From NCBI GenBank assembly GCA_021838945.1, contig JAKCCH010000008.1, positions 1-55,612 on the forward strand: a DNA stretch of 55,612 nt, written 5' to 3'. Below, piece by piece: positions 1-8,694 of the stretch. The notes under the pieces were generated by a model. It did not search any database and was not told the origin of the DNA. It saw only the letters and a list, made by a program, of their open reading frames with translations. The translations under genes were made by a program, and so were the position numbers. Every line of letters starts with the position of its first letter. Position 1 is the first letter of the stretch. The DNA is from Actinomycetes bacterium. GTDB lineage: Bacteria; Actinomycetota; Acidimicrobiia; Acidimicrobiales; Bog-793.

Positions 1-558
1 TTCCCGGCCAACGCCGACGGAAACGACCTCGTGATCTACGAGGACGACCGGCGGACCGGCGAGCGCATGCGCTTCGCGTTCCCGCGCCAGCGGAAAGGGC
101 CCTACCTGTGCATCGCCGACTTCTTCAGGTCGGTGGAGTCGGGGGACGAGGACTACGTCGCTTTCCAGCTCACGACGATGGGACCGCGCGCCTCGCAGCG
201 GACGGCGGAGCTGTTCGCCGCCGATCGGTACCTCGACTACGTGAGCCTCCACGGGCTTTCCGTCGAGATGACGGAGGCGCTCGCCGAGCTGTGGCACAGG
301 CGGGTGCGGGAGGAGTGGGGCTTTGCCGACGAAGACGGGCCGACGCTGCAAGGACTGTTCCGTCAGCAGCACCGCGGGGGTCGCTACTCCTTCGGCTACC
401 CGGCATGTCCCGACCTCGAGGACAACGCCAAGGTCGTCGAGCTCCTCGACGGAGGGCGCATCGGCGTCACGGTGAGCGAAGGGTTCCAGCTGCAACCGGA
501 ACAGACGACGCTCGCCATCGTGTGCCACCACCCGAAGGCGAAGTACTTCGTGGCATGA
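1..558 (+). CDS. metH: Methionine synthase, C-terminal activation domain (5' end outside window)
   Basis: Partial gene: the frame is open from the first base and stops at 556-558, leaving 185 residues. The visible part matches the AdoMet-binding reactivation domain of cobalamin-dependent methionine synthase. It has the FPRQ segment, CIADFF, YLDYVSLHGLSVEMTEALAE, the glycine-rich RGGRYSFGYPACPDLEDN that contacts AdoMet, and the terminal QPEQTT...HHPKAKYF. The domain reductively methylates inactive cob(II)alamin during homocysteine methylation in the cytoplasm. The homocysteine, folate and B12 modules must lie upstream of the window. A thioredoxin-TPR gene starts 13 bases downstream. Confidence 0.93.
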   Translation, partial: FPANADGNDLVIYEDDRRTGERMRFAFPRQRKGPYLCIADFFRSVESGDEDYVAFQLTTMGPRASQRTAELFAADRYLDYVSLHGLSVEMTEALAELWHRRVREEWGFADEDGPTLQGLFRQQHRGGRYSFGYPACPDLEDNAKVVELLDGGRIGVTVSEGFQLQPEQTTLAIVCHHPKAKYFVA

Positions 559-571
559 ACCGCTACCGTCG

Positions 572-1303
572 ATGTTCATGACCGCGATCGACGTCACGGA
601 CGACACCTTCGAGAGCGACGTCCTCGTCCGCTCGGACGACACCCCCGTCGTCATAGATCTGTGGGCGCCGTGGTGCGGTCCGTGCCGCACACTCGGTCCG
701 ATCATCGAACAGGTCGTCGACGGAACCAACGGCGCCGCCGCGCTCGCCAAGGTGAACATCGACGAGAACCCGCGGGTCCAGGCGACGTTCAAGGTCCAGT
801 CGATCCCGGCCGTCTTCGCCATCTACCAGCGGCAAGTGATCGACGGCTTCGTCGGGGCTCTCCCCGAGCGGGACGTCCGCCTCTTCGTCGAGCGGGTCTT
901 GGAGCGAGCCCAGCCGTCCGAGACGGACCTCTTGATCCAAGCCGGCGACGAGCCATCTTTGCGAAAGGCGCTCGAGAGCGAGCCGGGCAACGAGAGAGCG
1001 ATCACTGCGCTCGCCGCGCTGCTCGTCGAGCAGGCAAACGACGACGCGGCCAGCGAAGCGCTCGGCCTCCTCGAGCGCATCCCCGAGACGCCCGAGACGC
1101 GACGGCTCGCGGCGCTCGCGAGGACCGGAGTCGACGCGGCATCGGCGGACGGCGACATCACGAGCCAGCTCGACTCGTTGCTCGCTCGGGTACCGGGCGA
1201 CGACGAGGCGCGCCAGCAGATCGTCGACCTCCTCGAGACGATGGAGCCCGACGACCCGCGGCGCCAGCAGTATCGCCGGGCGCTCGCGGCAAAGCTCTTC
1301 TGA
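572..1303 (+). CDS. Thioredoxin-TPR protein (CnoX/YbbN family)
   Basis: This 243-residue protein has an N-terminal thioredoxin fold with a complete WCGPC redox motif (about residues 32-36) and the cis-proline region QSIPAVF. About 120 residues of alanine/leucine-rich tetratricopeptide-like helices follow (ALESEPGNERAITALAALLVEQ...). This is the layout of CnoX/YbbN, a redox-linked co-chaperone that hands substrates to GroEL/DnaK. E. coli YbbN has a degenerate active site, whereas here both cysteines are present, so a disulfide-reductase role is possible. A second ATG at 578 is an equally good start. It ends just before the folP-like gene and is probably co-transcribed with metH. Confidence 0.8.
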   Translation: MFMTAIDVTDDTFESDVLVRSDDTPVVIDLWAPWCGPCRTLGPIIEQVVDGTNGAAALAKVNIDENPRVQATFKVQSIPAVFAIYQRQVIDGFVGALPERDVRLFVERVLERAQPSETDLLIQAGDEPSLRKALESEPGNERAITALAALLVEQANDDAASEALGLLERIPETPETRRLAALARTGVDAASADGDITSQLDSLLARVPGDDEARQQIVDLLETMEPDDPRRQQYRRALAAKLF

Positions 1304-1317
1304 CCCCGCGCTGGCCG

Positions 1318-2187
1318 GTGCCCGAGCCGGAGCGGCTCGCGCCGGTTCTGCAGCTGGGCGAGCGCCGCTTCGGGATCAGGACACGGGCGCTCGTGATGGG
1401 GATCGCCAACCGCACGACGGATTCGTTCTACGACAAGGGCTCCTACTTCGCGTTCGACCGGTTCCTCGCTCACTGTGAGCGCCTCGTGGCCGAAGGCGCG
1501 GACATCATCGACATCGGTGGCGTGAAGGCAGGGCCCGGTGAGGAAGTCTCCGAGGCCGAGGAGCTGGAGCGCGTGGTGCCGGCGGTGGATGCCGTCGTTC
1601 GGCGTTTCGACGTCGCCGTGTCGGTGGACACCTGGCGGGCCGCGGTCGCGCGCGAGGCGTTCGCGGCCGGGGCGCGGGTGGGCAACGACATCAGTGGTTT
1701 CGTAGAGGACGGTTACCTCGCCGCAGCCGCAACAGCAGGAGCCGCTGTGGTGGCGACCCACATCCGGCTGCGGCCACGGGTCCCGGACCCCGACCCGCAC
1801 TACGACGACGTCGTCGCAGCGGTCGAGTCTCGCCTCGTCGAGCTCGCCGGCGCTGCCCTTTCAGCGGGGCTGACTCCGGAGCGCATCGTCCTCGATGCCG
1901 GCCTCGACCTCGGGAAGACGACTTCGCAGTCGCTGGCACTGCTCCACGCCTCCTCGCGGCTCTCGCGACTTGGATACCCGCTGTTGCTGTCCGCCTCCAA
2001 CAAGACGTTCCTCGGCGAAACGCTCGGCCGCGCCGTCGCCGAGCGGCAGGACGCCTCTCTCGCCGCTGCCGCCCTCGGGATCGCCGGTGGCTGCCGGGTC
2101 CTACGGGTGCACGACGTAGCCGGTACGGTGCGGGTCCGCGACCTGCTCGCGGCGATCCTCACCGAACCGACACCCGACGACTCATGA
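1318..2187 (+). CDS. FolP2-type dihydropteroate synthase homologue
   Basis: This 289-residue TIM-barrel protein of the pterin-binding family starts at the first in-frame GTG after the thioredoxin stop codon. The N-terminal MGIANRTTDSFYDKGSYF and the central SVDTWR match dihydropteroate synthase. The loop that normally reads GGESTRPG is DIGGVKAGPGE, and near the end it has SASNKTFLGETL. Both features are typical of the actinobacterial FolP2 paralogue, whose mycobacterial members were reported to lack dihydropteroate synthase activity. The FolP2 assignment is therefore better supported than true FolP. The gene overlaps holA by 4 bases (2184-2187). Confidence 0.8.
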   Translation: MPEPERLAPVLQLGERRFGIRTRALVMGIANRTTDSFYDKGSYFAFDRFLAHCERLVAEGADIIDIGGVKAGPGEEVSEAEELERVVPAVDAVVRRFDVAVSVDTWRAAVAREAFAAGARVGNDISGFVEDGYLAAAATAGAAVVATHIRLRPRVPDPDPHYDDVVAAVESRLVELAGAALSAGLTPERIVLDAGLDLGKTTSQSLALLHASSRLSRLGYPLLLSASNKTFLGETLGRAVAERQDASLAAAALGIAGGCRVLRVHDVAGTVRVRDLLAAILTEPTPDDS

Positions 2188-3242
2188 CCGCCTACCTGAT
2201 CACCGGCTCGGATGCCTCGCTCGTCTCTCGCGCCCTCACCGACCTCATCGACGGGCTCACGGGCGCTGCCGGCCGTGCAGGCGCCGGCAGCAGCGCCCAG
2301 GCGGAGGTCGAGGAGTACGAACCGGCTGCGGAGTCGTCGGACGACGGCGAGGCCCGTGGCCGTTTCGACGTGGGACCGATCCTCGCTGCCCTGTCCACGC
2401 CGCCCTGGCTGAGCGACCACCGGATCGTCGTCGTCCGTGAGGCTGGGGCACTCTCGGCGCCACAGGCGGCGGAGATCGCCCGACTGGTCGCGGTCCCACC
2501 GACCGACAACGTGCTCGTGCTGGCCTCTCCCGGCAAGGCCGTCCCGCAGGCGCTGTCGAAAGCCGTGAAGACCGCAGGTGGCACCGTCGTCGACACCGAC
2601 CCCGGCCGGACGGCGAGGGACCGCAGCGGCTTCCTCGACGCCCACCTTCGTCGGGTCTCGGTCCACCTCGACGCAGCCGCTCGCCGTGCCCTCACCGATC
2701 ATCTCGGTGAGGACGCCGCCGGGCTCGACCCGATCCTCGAGTTGCTCGAGGCGACATACGGGCCAGGTGCCCGCATCACCGAAACTGAGCTCGAACCGCT
2801 CCTCGGCGAGGAAGGTGCCGCGCCACCGTGGGCGCTCACCGACGCCATCGACTCGGGCGACGGAGAGGAAGCGGTCCGAGCCCTTCACCGCCTGCTCGGG
2901 CCGAGCTGGCCTCCCGTCCGGGTGCTCGCCACCCTCCACCGGCATGTGTCAGGGATGCTGCGCCTCGACGGCGCAGGCGACGTCCGCAGCCCCGACGACG
3001 CCTCCGCGATCCTCGGCATGCATGCGTTCCCGGCGAAGAAGCTCCTCGACCAGAGCCGGCGCCTCGGTCACGACCGCATCGTGAGGGCGGTGGAGGTCCT
3101 GGCTGATGCCGATGCCGACCTCCGCGGGCGGGTGGGCTGGCCCGGAGAGCTCGTGATGGAGGTGGCCGTCGCTCGCCTCGCACAGCTGAGCCGCTCGACG
3201 CCTCGACCGCAGTCCTCCCGTCCTGCCGGCGGACGCCGATGA
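2184..3242 (+). CDS. holA: DNA polymerase III delta subunit
   Basis: This 352-residue AAA+-like clamp-loader subunit opens the beta sliding clamp during replisome loading. It begins with the family hallmark YLITGSDASLVSRAL and continues with FDVGPILAALSTPPWLSDHRIVVVREAG and VLVLASPG. The C-terminal collar domain contains LHRLLGPSWPPVRVLATLHRHVSGMLRL and AFPAKKLLDQSRRLG. The length fits bacterial HolA. A stretch of about 30 alanine/glycine/acid-rich residues (around 30-60) is inserted in the N-terminal domain. The gene overlaps its neighbours by 4 bases on both sides, which implies translational coupling. Association with a folP2-like gene rather than with comE/rpsT is unusual. Confidence 0.88.
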   Translation: MTAYLITGSDASLVSRALTDLIDGLTGAAGRAGAGSSAQAEVEEYEPAAESSDDGEARGRFDVGPILAALSTPPWLSDHRIVVVREAGALSAPQAAEIARLVAVPPTDNVLVLASPGKAVPQALSKAVKTAGGTVVDTDPGRTARDRSGFLDAHLRRVSVHLDAAARRALTDHLGEDAAGLDPILELLEATYGPGARITETELEPLLGEEGAAPPWALTDAIDSGDGEEAVRALHRLLGPSWPPVRVLATLHRHVSGMLRLDGAGDVRSPDDASAILGMHAFPAKKLLDQSRRLGHDRIVRAVEVLADADADLRGRVGWPGELVMEVAVARLAQLSRSTPRPQSSRPAGGRR

Positions 3243-4183
3243 CGGAGCCGGGTACGGGCGGTACAGCTGGGCCCGCCGGCAGAGCTGGCCCCGCCGGCAG
3301 AGCTGACAGCCGCAGCGGCGAGCTCCTCGACGCCCGCGAGCTCGCTCTGCTCGCTGCCTCGATCGCCCGGCAAGCCGGTGCCCTGCTGCTCGAGCACTAC
3401 GAGGGCTCGGCGCCGAGCGACGTCGTCGTCGCCTCCGCCCGCACGAAGAGCACCCGCACCGATCTCGTCACCGTGGCCGACCGTGCGAGCGAGCAGCTCA
3501 TCCTCGACCGGTTGACCCAGGAGCGGCCTCACGACGCCGTGGTGGCGGAAGAGGGCGGTTCACGCACGGGGCCGTCCGGCCTCACCTGGGTCGTCGATCC
3601 GCTCGACGGCACCGTCAACTTCGTCTACGGCTTTCCCGCCTTCGCTGTCTCGATCGGATGCGAGCGTGCAGGCGAGCGGGTTGCCGGCGCCGTCTACGAC
3701 CCCCTCCGCGACGAGATGTTCACCGCTGCAGCCGGCGCAGGGGCGCAGTTGAACGGCATGGCGCTCCAGATCGGCGACGGTCCGCCGCTCGGTGAGGCAC
3801 TCGTCGCCACCGGCTTCGGCTACAGCGCTGGCCAAAGGCTCGAGCAGGCGCGACTGCTCGACACCGTCTTGCCTGCGGTTCGCGACATCCGCCGGGCCGG
3901 CTCGGCCTCGCTCGACCTCTGCTGGCTCGCAGCGGGGCGGCTCGATTGCCTCTACGAGGCAGGTCTCGCTCCCTGGGACTTCGCGGCAGGAGCGCTCGTC
4001 GTCACTGAGGCGGGTGGCGACATCGACTTCCTCACGGGACTGCCGCCTGGCGCCGACACCCTCGTAGCCGGGCCGACGAACCTGGTGCGGAAGCTCACCG
4101 AGCTGCTCCGGCAGGCGGAACGAGCAGCCGGCGCCTCTGCTCGGCGTGCGCGGCAGGCGGGCGACTCGACACGAGCGCCATGA
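3239..4183 (+). CDS. Inositol monophosphatase family phosphatase (SuhB-like)
   Basis: This 314-residue member of the lithium-sensitive, Mg-dependent phosphatase family carries the metal ligands in VAEEGG, DPLDGTVNFVYG and APWDFAAGALVVTEAGG. Likely substrates are inositol-1-phosphate or related sugar phosphates, such as those needed for phosphatidylinositol or mycothiol precursors. Substrate cannot be told from sequence, and histidinol phosphatase (HisN) or a 3'-phosphoadenosine phosphatase are alternatives. The first 25 residues are a low-complexity GPAGRA tail encoded by an 18-bp tandem repeat. The true start could lie nearer RELALLAASIARQ. Four-base overlaps with holA and with the acetyltransferase gene show one operon. 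Confidence 0.82.
   Translation: MTEPGTGGTAGPAGRAGPAGRADSRSGELLDARELALLAASIARQAGALLLEHYEGSAPSDVVVASARTKSTRTDLVTVADRASEQLILDRLTQERPHDAVVAEEGGSRTGPSGLTWVVDPLDGTVNFVYGFPAFAVSIGCERAGERVAGAVYDPLRDEMFTAAAGAGAQLNGMALQIGDGPPLGEALVATGFGYSAGQRLEQARLLDTVLPAVRDIRRAGSASLDLCWLAAGRLDCLYEAGLAPWDFAAGALVVTEAGGDIDFLTGLPPGADTLVAGPTNLVRKLTELLRQAERAAGASARRARQAGDSTRAP
3265..3300 (+). repeat. 18-bp tandem repeat, two copies
   Basis: Two nearly identical 18-bp units (3265-3282 and 3283-3300, one mismatch) begin with agctgg and end with gccggcag. They are in frame with the phosphatase gene and encode the repeated AGPAGR tail. Confidence 0.75.
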
Positions 4184-4752
4184 CGGGCGAGCACGAGCTC
4201 AGCGTCCGCCCTCGCAGCGACGACGACCTCGACGACCTCGTGACGGTGTTGCATCGCGTCCAGGCGGCAACCGGGTACCCCGTGCAGATGCCGCCCGATC
4301 CTGCGAGGTGGCTCTCGAGCTCACGAACCCGCGAGTCGTGGGTCGCCGTTTATCGCGGCGGTCCCATCGCCGGCCAGGTCTCGCTCGCGACGAGCGACGG
4401 CGACTTCGCCACCGACCTCTGGACGCGGGCGCTCGAGTGCTCGCCGTCGGAGATCGCCGTCGTGAAGCGGCTCTTCGTCGACCCGCCGATGTCAGGCCGC
4501 GGTGCTGCGCGGCTGCTGCTCGGGACCGCCGTCTCCGAGGCTCACCGCCAGGGGCTCGTCCCCGTCCTCGACGTCGACGCGTCGAGCGAGCGCGCCCGCC
4601 TGCTGTACGAGAGAAGCGGGTTCCGCCTCGTCGGCACGAAGGAGTTGACCTGGTCCGGTCTCGGTCACTCCTTCCGCGCCGCCTGTTACGTCGGTCCCCC
4701 ACCGCCTGTCCCGCCCGTCCCAAAAGGTCCGCCGCCGGCGCTTCGCGATTAG
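4180..4752 (+). CDS. GNAT-family N-acetyltransferase
   Basis: This 190-residue GCN5-type acetyltransferase has the acetyl-CoA pyrophosphate-binding loop as VKRLFVDPPMSGRGAARLLLGTAV (residues about 91-115). It is preceded by the strand IAGQVSLA and followed by DVDASSERARLLYERSGFRLVG, the usual motif A/B arrangement. The acceptor cannot be predicted. The C-terminus (PPPPVPPVPKGPPP) is a proline-rich tail. It overlaps the upstream phosphatase by 4 bases and is followed 12 bases later by ppa, so it shares that operon. Confidence 0.8.
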   Translation: MTGEHELSVRPRSDDDLDDLVTVLHRVQAATGYPVQMPPDPARWLSSSRTRESWVAVYRGGPIAGQVSLATSDGDFATDLWTRALECSPSEIAVVKRLFVDPPMSGRGAARLLLGTAVSEAHRQGLVPVLDVDASSERARLLYERSGFRLVGTKELTWSGLGHSFRAACYVGPPPPVPPVPKGPPPALRD

Positions 4753-4764
4753 GGTCACGGCGTC

Positions 4765-5253
4765 ATGGAATTCGAGGTCACCGTCGAGATCCCGAAGGGG
4801 CAGCGCAACAAGTACGAGATGGACCACGAGAGTGGGCGCATCTATCTCGACCGCATGCTGTTCACGTCGACGAGGTACCCGGCTGACTACGGTTTCGTCG
4901 ATCACACCCTCGGGCTCGACGGGGATCCCCTCGACGCGCTCGTCCTCGTCGAGGAGCCGACGTTCCCGGGATGCGTCATCCGGGCACGTCCGATTGGCAT
5001 GTTCCGGATGACCGACGAGAACGGACCGGACGACAAGATCATCGCCGTCCCCGCCCGCGATCCACGCCTCGAGCACCTGCAGGACCTACGACACCTTCCG
5101 GAGTTCGACCGCCTCGAGATCCAGCATTTCTTCGAGGTCTACAAGGATCTCGAGCCCGGCAAGTCGGTCGAAGGGGCGCACTGGGCGGACCGTGCCGAGG
5201 CGGAGGCGGAGATCGAGGCGGCGAGGTCGAGGCTGAAGGCTCACGAGGGGTGA
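4765..5253 (+). CDS. ppa: Inorganic pyrophosphatase (family I)
   Basis: This 162-residue cytoplasmic enzyme hydrolyses pyrophosphate to two phosphates. Family I hallmarks are all present: [13 protein letters not shown] (substrate-binding lysine), [14 protein letters not shown], the metal-binding signature [11 protein letters not shown], and [10 protein letters not shown] followed by [13 protein letters not shown]. The length matches actinobacterial Ppa. It is the last gene of the plus-strand operon. A GC-rich perfect hairpin lies just past the stop codon, where transcription converges with the SGNH gene. Confidence 0.95.
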   Translation: MEFEVTVEIPKGQRNKYEMDHESGRIYLDRMLFTSTRYPADYGFVDHTLGLDGDPLDALVLVEEPTFPGCVIRARPIGMFRMTDENGPDDKIIAVPARDPRLEHLQDLRHLPEFDRLEIQHFFEVYKDLEPGKSVEGAHWADRAEAEAEIEAARSRLKAHEG

Positions 5254-5256
5254 GCG

Positions 5257-5273
5257 GCGCCGGCTGTCGGCGC
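5257..5273. terminator. Hairpin between convergent genes
   Basis: A perfect 6-bp inverted repeat, GCGCCG-GCTGT-CGGCGC, fills the 22-base gap between the stop codons of ppa (+) and the SGNH gene (-). It has no T-run on either strand. A bidirectional termination role is inferred from position. Confidence 0.5.
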
Positions 5274-5275
5274 GA

Positions 5276-7036
5276 TCACCCGCCAAGGAGTGGCTTGGTG
5301 TGCAGATCGATCCGCCACGCACGCTCCATCGGCTGGACGAGGGAGCTCGCGAGCAGGTCATAGCCGCTCGGGGCGAGGTGCACCCCGTCGGAGTACCGGA
5401 TCTCCAGCACGTTGCCGCCGACCCGCTTGTACTGGACGAAGCTCCCGTGCGGCCCGCCGAGCGTGGACCAGGACGACACGTACGTGACCCCGTTGTGAAC
5501 CGCGGCCTCCTGCTGCGCGATCGCGTTCACGTGGGCGGCGAAGGTGGAGTTCACCGCCGGGCTCGAGAGTGGGGGCAGGCCGACCCACATGACGTGTGCT
5601 CCGGCCGCGGTCGCTTCGGCCATGAGAAGGGCCACCCGCTGGCGGTACAGGCGGTCCCACTGCGCCGTGCCGGTCGGGACCCCATTGCCGTTCGCCAGCA
5701 GCAGGGACTGGTTGTCGTTCGCTCCCATCATGATGACGACGACGCCGGGGTGGTACTGCCGGAGGTCGTTCTCGAGCGCGACCGGCCAGTTCCAGACGTC
5801 GGGTCGGGCAAGCCCGGTGTCGATCTTGCCCTTCGGGATCACGTGCACGTACCGATCCTGCGCGAACTGGTCGAGCAGCCCGAAGCCGAGGTCCTCACCG
5901 ATCGAGTCACCGATGTCCAACATCACGAGCGGATGCGACGGCGTCGGCTGGGTGACGGGGGGCGGCCACGTGTAGTGCTGAACGCCGGTGGAGCTCCCGA
6001 CGGCCTGGCCGAGGTGGGTGTGCGGCCGGGGCGACACGCCGGAGATCGTGACGTTGTTCGGAGGGCGGTTGCCCGAGGGCGGTACGAACGGCGGTGGCGG
6101 CAGCTTTGCGTTCGTCGTCGCCTGGTTCCGCCCGAGGGCGCTGTTGGCGGCATTGACCGGTCCCGAGAGGCCGAGAGCGTTCGCCACAGCGGCGATCGGC
6201 CGCAGGAAAGCCACCGAGACCGACCGGCGCGTCCCGAAGGGCGACGTGAGGGCGTTGTGGTACAGCTGGTTCGCGTCGAAGAGCGTCCAGATCCCGAAAC
6301 ACAGCAACCCCACCGCGATCGCCCTTCCCGCCGACGAACGGCGGCCGCTCGGCTCGCGGAAGACGGCGCGGTCGACACGAGGCGGCGCTTCCCCGACTCG
6401 GGTCCTGAGGAGGCGGCGACCGGGGAGGCGCTCGTCGATCGTCTCGGTCCGGTTGGCAACCGGCAGATCGTGCGCGTCCCTTTCGGGTTGACGCCGGCGA
6501 TCCGGCGGGGTGACGACCGATGCACGCCGCTGCCGGCGCCCCGGCTCTGAACGGGCGGGCTCTGAACGGGCGGGCGCTGAACGGGCGGGCCGGGAACGGG
6601 CAGGCGCCGATGGCTGCCCGACAGATGCCGGGGCCGATCCCCTTCGCCCCGGGCCTGCCTCTGCCGGCTCGCCCGCACCGGCGGGCGGGCGCGACCTCGG
6701 CCACGGGAGGTCGACGTCGCTCTCCGGCGGCTCCACATCGTCCCGCCCGGAGCGGTTCGCCGGCGAGACGGGAGGCTCGACGTTGCCGGCCCGAGACCCT
6801 GAGCCTGTCGATCCGTTGCCGACCGCCTTCACACGCCGGTCACGCTGGCTCCGCCGTTCGGACGTGGCCGCTCGCCCCTCATCGGGCTCGACGTCCTGCT
6901 CAGCCGTCTCGTCGCGATCCTCCGCCTGTGCCCCGTCCGGCCCCGCAACCCGCACGTTTCGCGGCTGGCGCGCCTGAGGGCGGTCCTGCTGGTGCCCCTG
7001 CTGCTGCGACGGTGGTGGGTCCTCGCGCCTGCTCAT
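5276..7036 (-). CDS. Membrane-anchored SGNH/GDSL hydrolase-fold acyltransferase partner
   Basis: A 586-residue protein. Residues 1-235 are a charged, proline/arginine-rich, probably disordered cytoplasmic tail. A single membrane segment (about 239-257, AIAVGLLCFGIWTLF) and an extracytoplasmic domain follow. The latter carries the SGNH blocks: block I LDIGDSIGEDLG (about 374), block III MMGANDN, and the Asp-His pair DGVHLAPSGYD near the C-terminus. This resembles DUF459/OafB-type SGNH domains that pass acetyl or acyl groups to secreted glycans. The ATG lies one base after the MBOAT stop codon, so the two are translationally coupled and probably work together. A plain esterase is the alternative. 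Confidence 0.8.
   Translation of the reverse strand: MSRREDPPPSQQQGHQQDRPQARQPRNVRVAGPDGAQAEDRDETAEQDVEPDEGRAATSERRSQRDRRVKAVGNGSTGSGSRAGNVEPPVSPANRSGRDDVEPPESDVDLPWPRSRPPAGAGEPAEAGPGRRGSAPASVGQPSAPARSRPARSAPARSEPARSEPGRRQRRASVVTPPDRRRQPERDAHDLPVANRTETIDERLPGRRLLRTRVGEAPPRVDRAVFREPSGRRSSAGRAIAVGLLCFGIWTLFDANQLYHNALTSPFGTRRSVSVAFLRPIAAVANALGLSGPVNAANSALGRNQATTNAKLPPPPFVPPSGNRPPNNVTISGVSPRPHTHLGQAVGSSTGVQHYTWPPPVTQPTPSHPLVMLDIGDSIGEDLGFGLLDQFAQDRYVHVIPKGKIDTGLARPDVWNWPVALENDLRQYHPGVVVIMMGANDNQSLLLANGNGVPTGTAQWDRLYRQRVALLMAEATAAGAHVMWVGLPPLSSPAVNSTFAAHVNAIAQQEAAVHNGVTYVSSWSTLGGPHGSFVQYKRVGGNVLEIRYSDGVHLAPSGYDLLASSLVQPMERAWRIDLHTKPLLGG
6544..6603 (-). repeat. 15-bp tandem repeat, four units
   Basis: Four 15-bp units (plus-strand consensus gctctgaacgggcgg) run head to tail. 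The first two are identical and the next two diverge. They are in frame with the SGNH gene and encode repeated PARSE/PARSA units in its disordered N-terminal tail. Confidence 0.8.
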
Positions 7037-7037
7037 C

Positions 7038-8471
7038 TCAGAACCTGAAGTAGATGAATGGAGCGACACCGGGGGGACCGAGCGTCGTGATGACAAGCAT
7101 GATGGCAGCAAGCGAGGTGCCCTGTAGCACCAGGCCCCAGCGAGCGAAGGTCTGCTGGCAGCGCACGGCGAAGCCCTGGGGCACGTACTGCGTGGCGATG
7201 CCGACGAAGATCGCGAGCACGACCGGGAACGTCACCATGGTCGTCGGGGTCGACCAGCCCGTGAAGAGCCGCTCCAGGACGGCCCACGCGTTGCTGAACC
7301 CGGTGGCCCGGAAGAACACCCACCCGAGACAGACGTACTGGAAGGTGGCAAAGCGTTGCCAGGCGACAGCGAGCTTGCCTTCTCGCTGAGCCGGTAGCCC
7401 GGCGGCAAGGCGCCGCTTGCGCCGGAAGTGGCCGGTGCACTGGCCGACGCCGTGCAGTGCTCCCCAGGCCACGAACGTCCAGGCGGCCCCGTGCCAGAGG
7501 CCGCCGAGGACCATCGTGATCATGAGGTTGCGGTAGAGCGACGAGTCCCCGCCCTGGTTGCCACCGAGGGGGATGTAGAGGTAGTCGCGCAGCCAGAACG
7601 AGAGCGTCATGTGCCAGCGGCGCCAGAAGTCCTGGAGGGTGCGCGCGGTGTAGGGGGCGTTGAAGTTCTCGGGGAACCGGAAGCCGAGCAGCAGGGCGCA
7701 ACCGATCGCGATGTCGGTGTAGCCCGAGAAGTCGCAGTAGATCTGGACGGCGTATCCCCAGACGGCGAACAGGTTCTCGAGCGCCGAGTGCTGACCGGGA
7801 GCAGCGAAAACCGGGTCGACGATGGCAGACGAGACGTAGCTCGAGAGCACGACCTTCTTGAAGAGCCCTCCCATGATCAAATACGCCGCCCGCGGCAGGT
7901 CGATGTGGCGCGGGTTGCGCCGGTGGGATCGCTCGATCTGGGGGATGAGCTCGGCACCGCGAACGATCGGCCCGGCGACGAGGTGCGGGAAGAACGCCAC
8001 GAAGACGGCGACGTCGAGCGGCTTTGCCGGGACGAGCTTTCGCCGGAAGATGTCGATCACGTAGGACAGACCCATGAAGGTGAAGAAGCTGATCCCGACC
8101 GGCAGCGTCACGTTCAACAGGGGGAACGAACCGTGCAGGCCGAGCCCGTGCATCACGTTGTCGAAGCTCTGCGAGGCGAAGCCGTAGTACTTGAACCAGC
8201 CGAGCAGGCCGAGTTCGGCCGTGATCGTCGCAGCGAGGAAGCCGCGGCGCGCCCGCTCCCCTTGTGCCCGGTGGACGAGCACGCCACCGACCGTCGTGAA
8301 GACCGTGGAGACCGCCAGCAAGAAGACGAAGCGCCAGTCCCACCACGCGTAGAACACGTAGCTCGCCGCCAGGATGAACAGCTTCCACCACCGTGGGAAC
8401 GGCGCGAGCAGCCAATTGAGGGTGAAGACGATCCCGAAGAAGATCGCGAAATCGGTGGTGGGGAAGAGCAA
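7038..8471 (-). CDS. MBOAT-family membrane O-acyltransferase (AlgI-like)
   Basis: This 477-residue polytopic protein is an AlgI/DltB-type MBOAT that moves acyl groups across the membrane for O-acylation of an exported polymer. Motifs seen are LFPTTDFAIFF at the N-terminus, YCDFSGYTDIAIGCALLLGFRFPENFN, DFWRRWHMTLSFWLRDYLYIPLGGN, and the invariant histidine in GGLWHGAAWTF. The start is an unusual TTG at 8471. No ATG or GTG is closer, and the family begins with exactly this sequence. The stop codon is separated by one base from the SGNH gene, forming a two-gene acylation module like AlgI-AlgJ/X. The substrate is unknown. Confidence 0.9.
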   Translation of the reverse strand: MLFPTTDFAIFFGIVFTLNWLLAPFPRWWKLFILAASYVFYAWWDWRFVFLLAVSTVFTTVGGVLVHRAQGERARRGFLAATITAELGLLGWFKYYGFASQSFDNVMHGLGLHGSFPLLNVTLPVGISFFTFMGLSYVIDIFRRKLVPAKPLDVAVFVAFFPHLVAGPIVRGAELIPQIERSHRRNPRHIDLPRAAYLIMGGLFKKVVLSSYVSSAIVDPVFAAPGQHSALENLFAVWGYAVQIYCDFSGYTDIAIGCALLLGFRFPENFNAPYTARTLQDFWRRWHMTLSFWLRDYLYIPLGGNQGGDSSLYRNLMITMVLGGLWHGAAWTFVAWGALHGVGQCTGHFRRKRRLAAGLPAQREGKLAVAWQRFATFQYVCLGWVFFRATGFSNAWAVLERLFTGWSTPTTMVTFPVVLAIFVGIATQYVPQGFAVRCQQTFARWGLVLQGTSLAAIMLVITTLGPPGVAPFIYFRF

Positions 8472-8527
8472 CGGCCAGCCCTCAGTGACTGCTGATGTCG
8501 ACGCGCCTGGCGCGCTCCGACGAGGGA

Positions 8528-8533
8528 ACGATA
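8528..8533 (-). promoter_or_regulatory. Possible -10 hexamer for the MBOAT-SGNH pair
   Basis: The minus strand reads TATCGT about 57 bases before the TTG start, matching the actinobacterial TAnnnT -10 pattern. No convincing -35 was found, so this is weak. Confidence 0.3.
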
Positions 8534-8694
8534 CTCAGGCTCGACCGGGGTGATCTCAGCGTCAAGTAGGCGTTCACGCTACCGTCCGGGAGTGCCGTCC
8601 GGTGGGGGCCAAGCTCGTCACGAAGCTGTGACGACCGACACCCTTCCCATCTTGCGGGCCCGTTCGCGGATGGGGTGCCAGAGGCGGTCGCAGC

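Noticed and set aside
1800-2945. Long open frame on the minus strand across folP and holA
   Set aside because: It is a GC-rich shadow of two well-identified plus-strand genes and has no recognisable domain.
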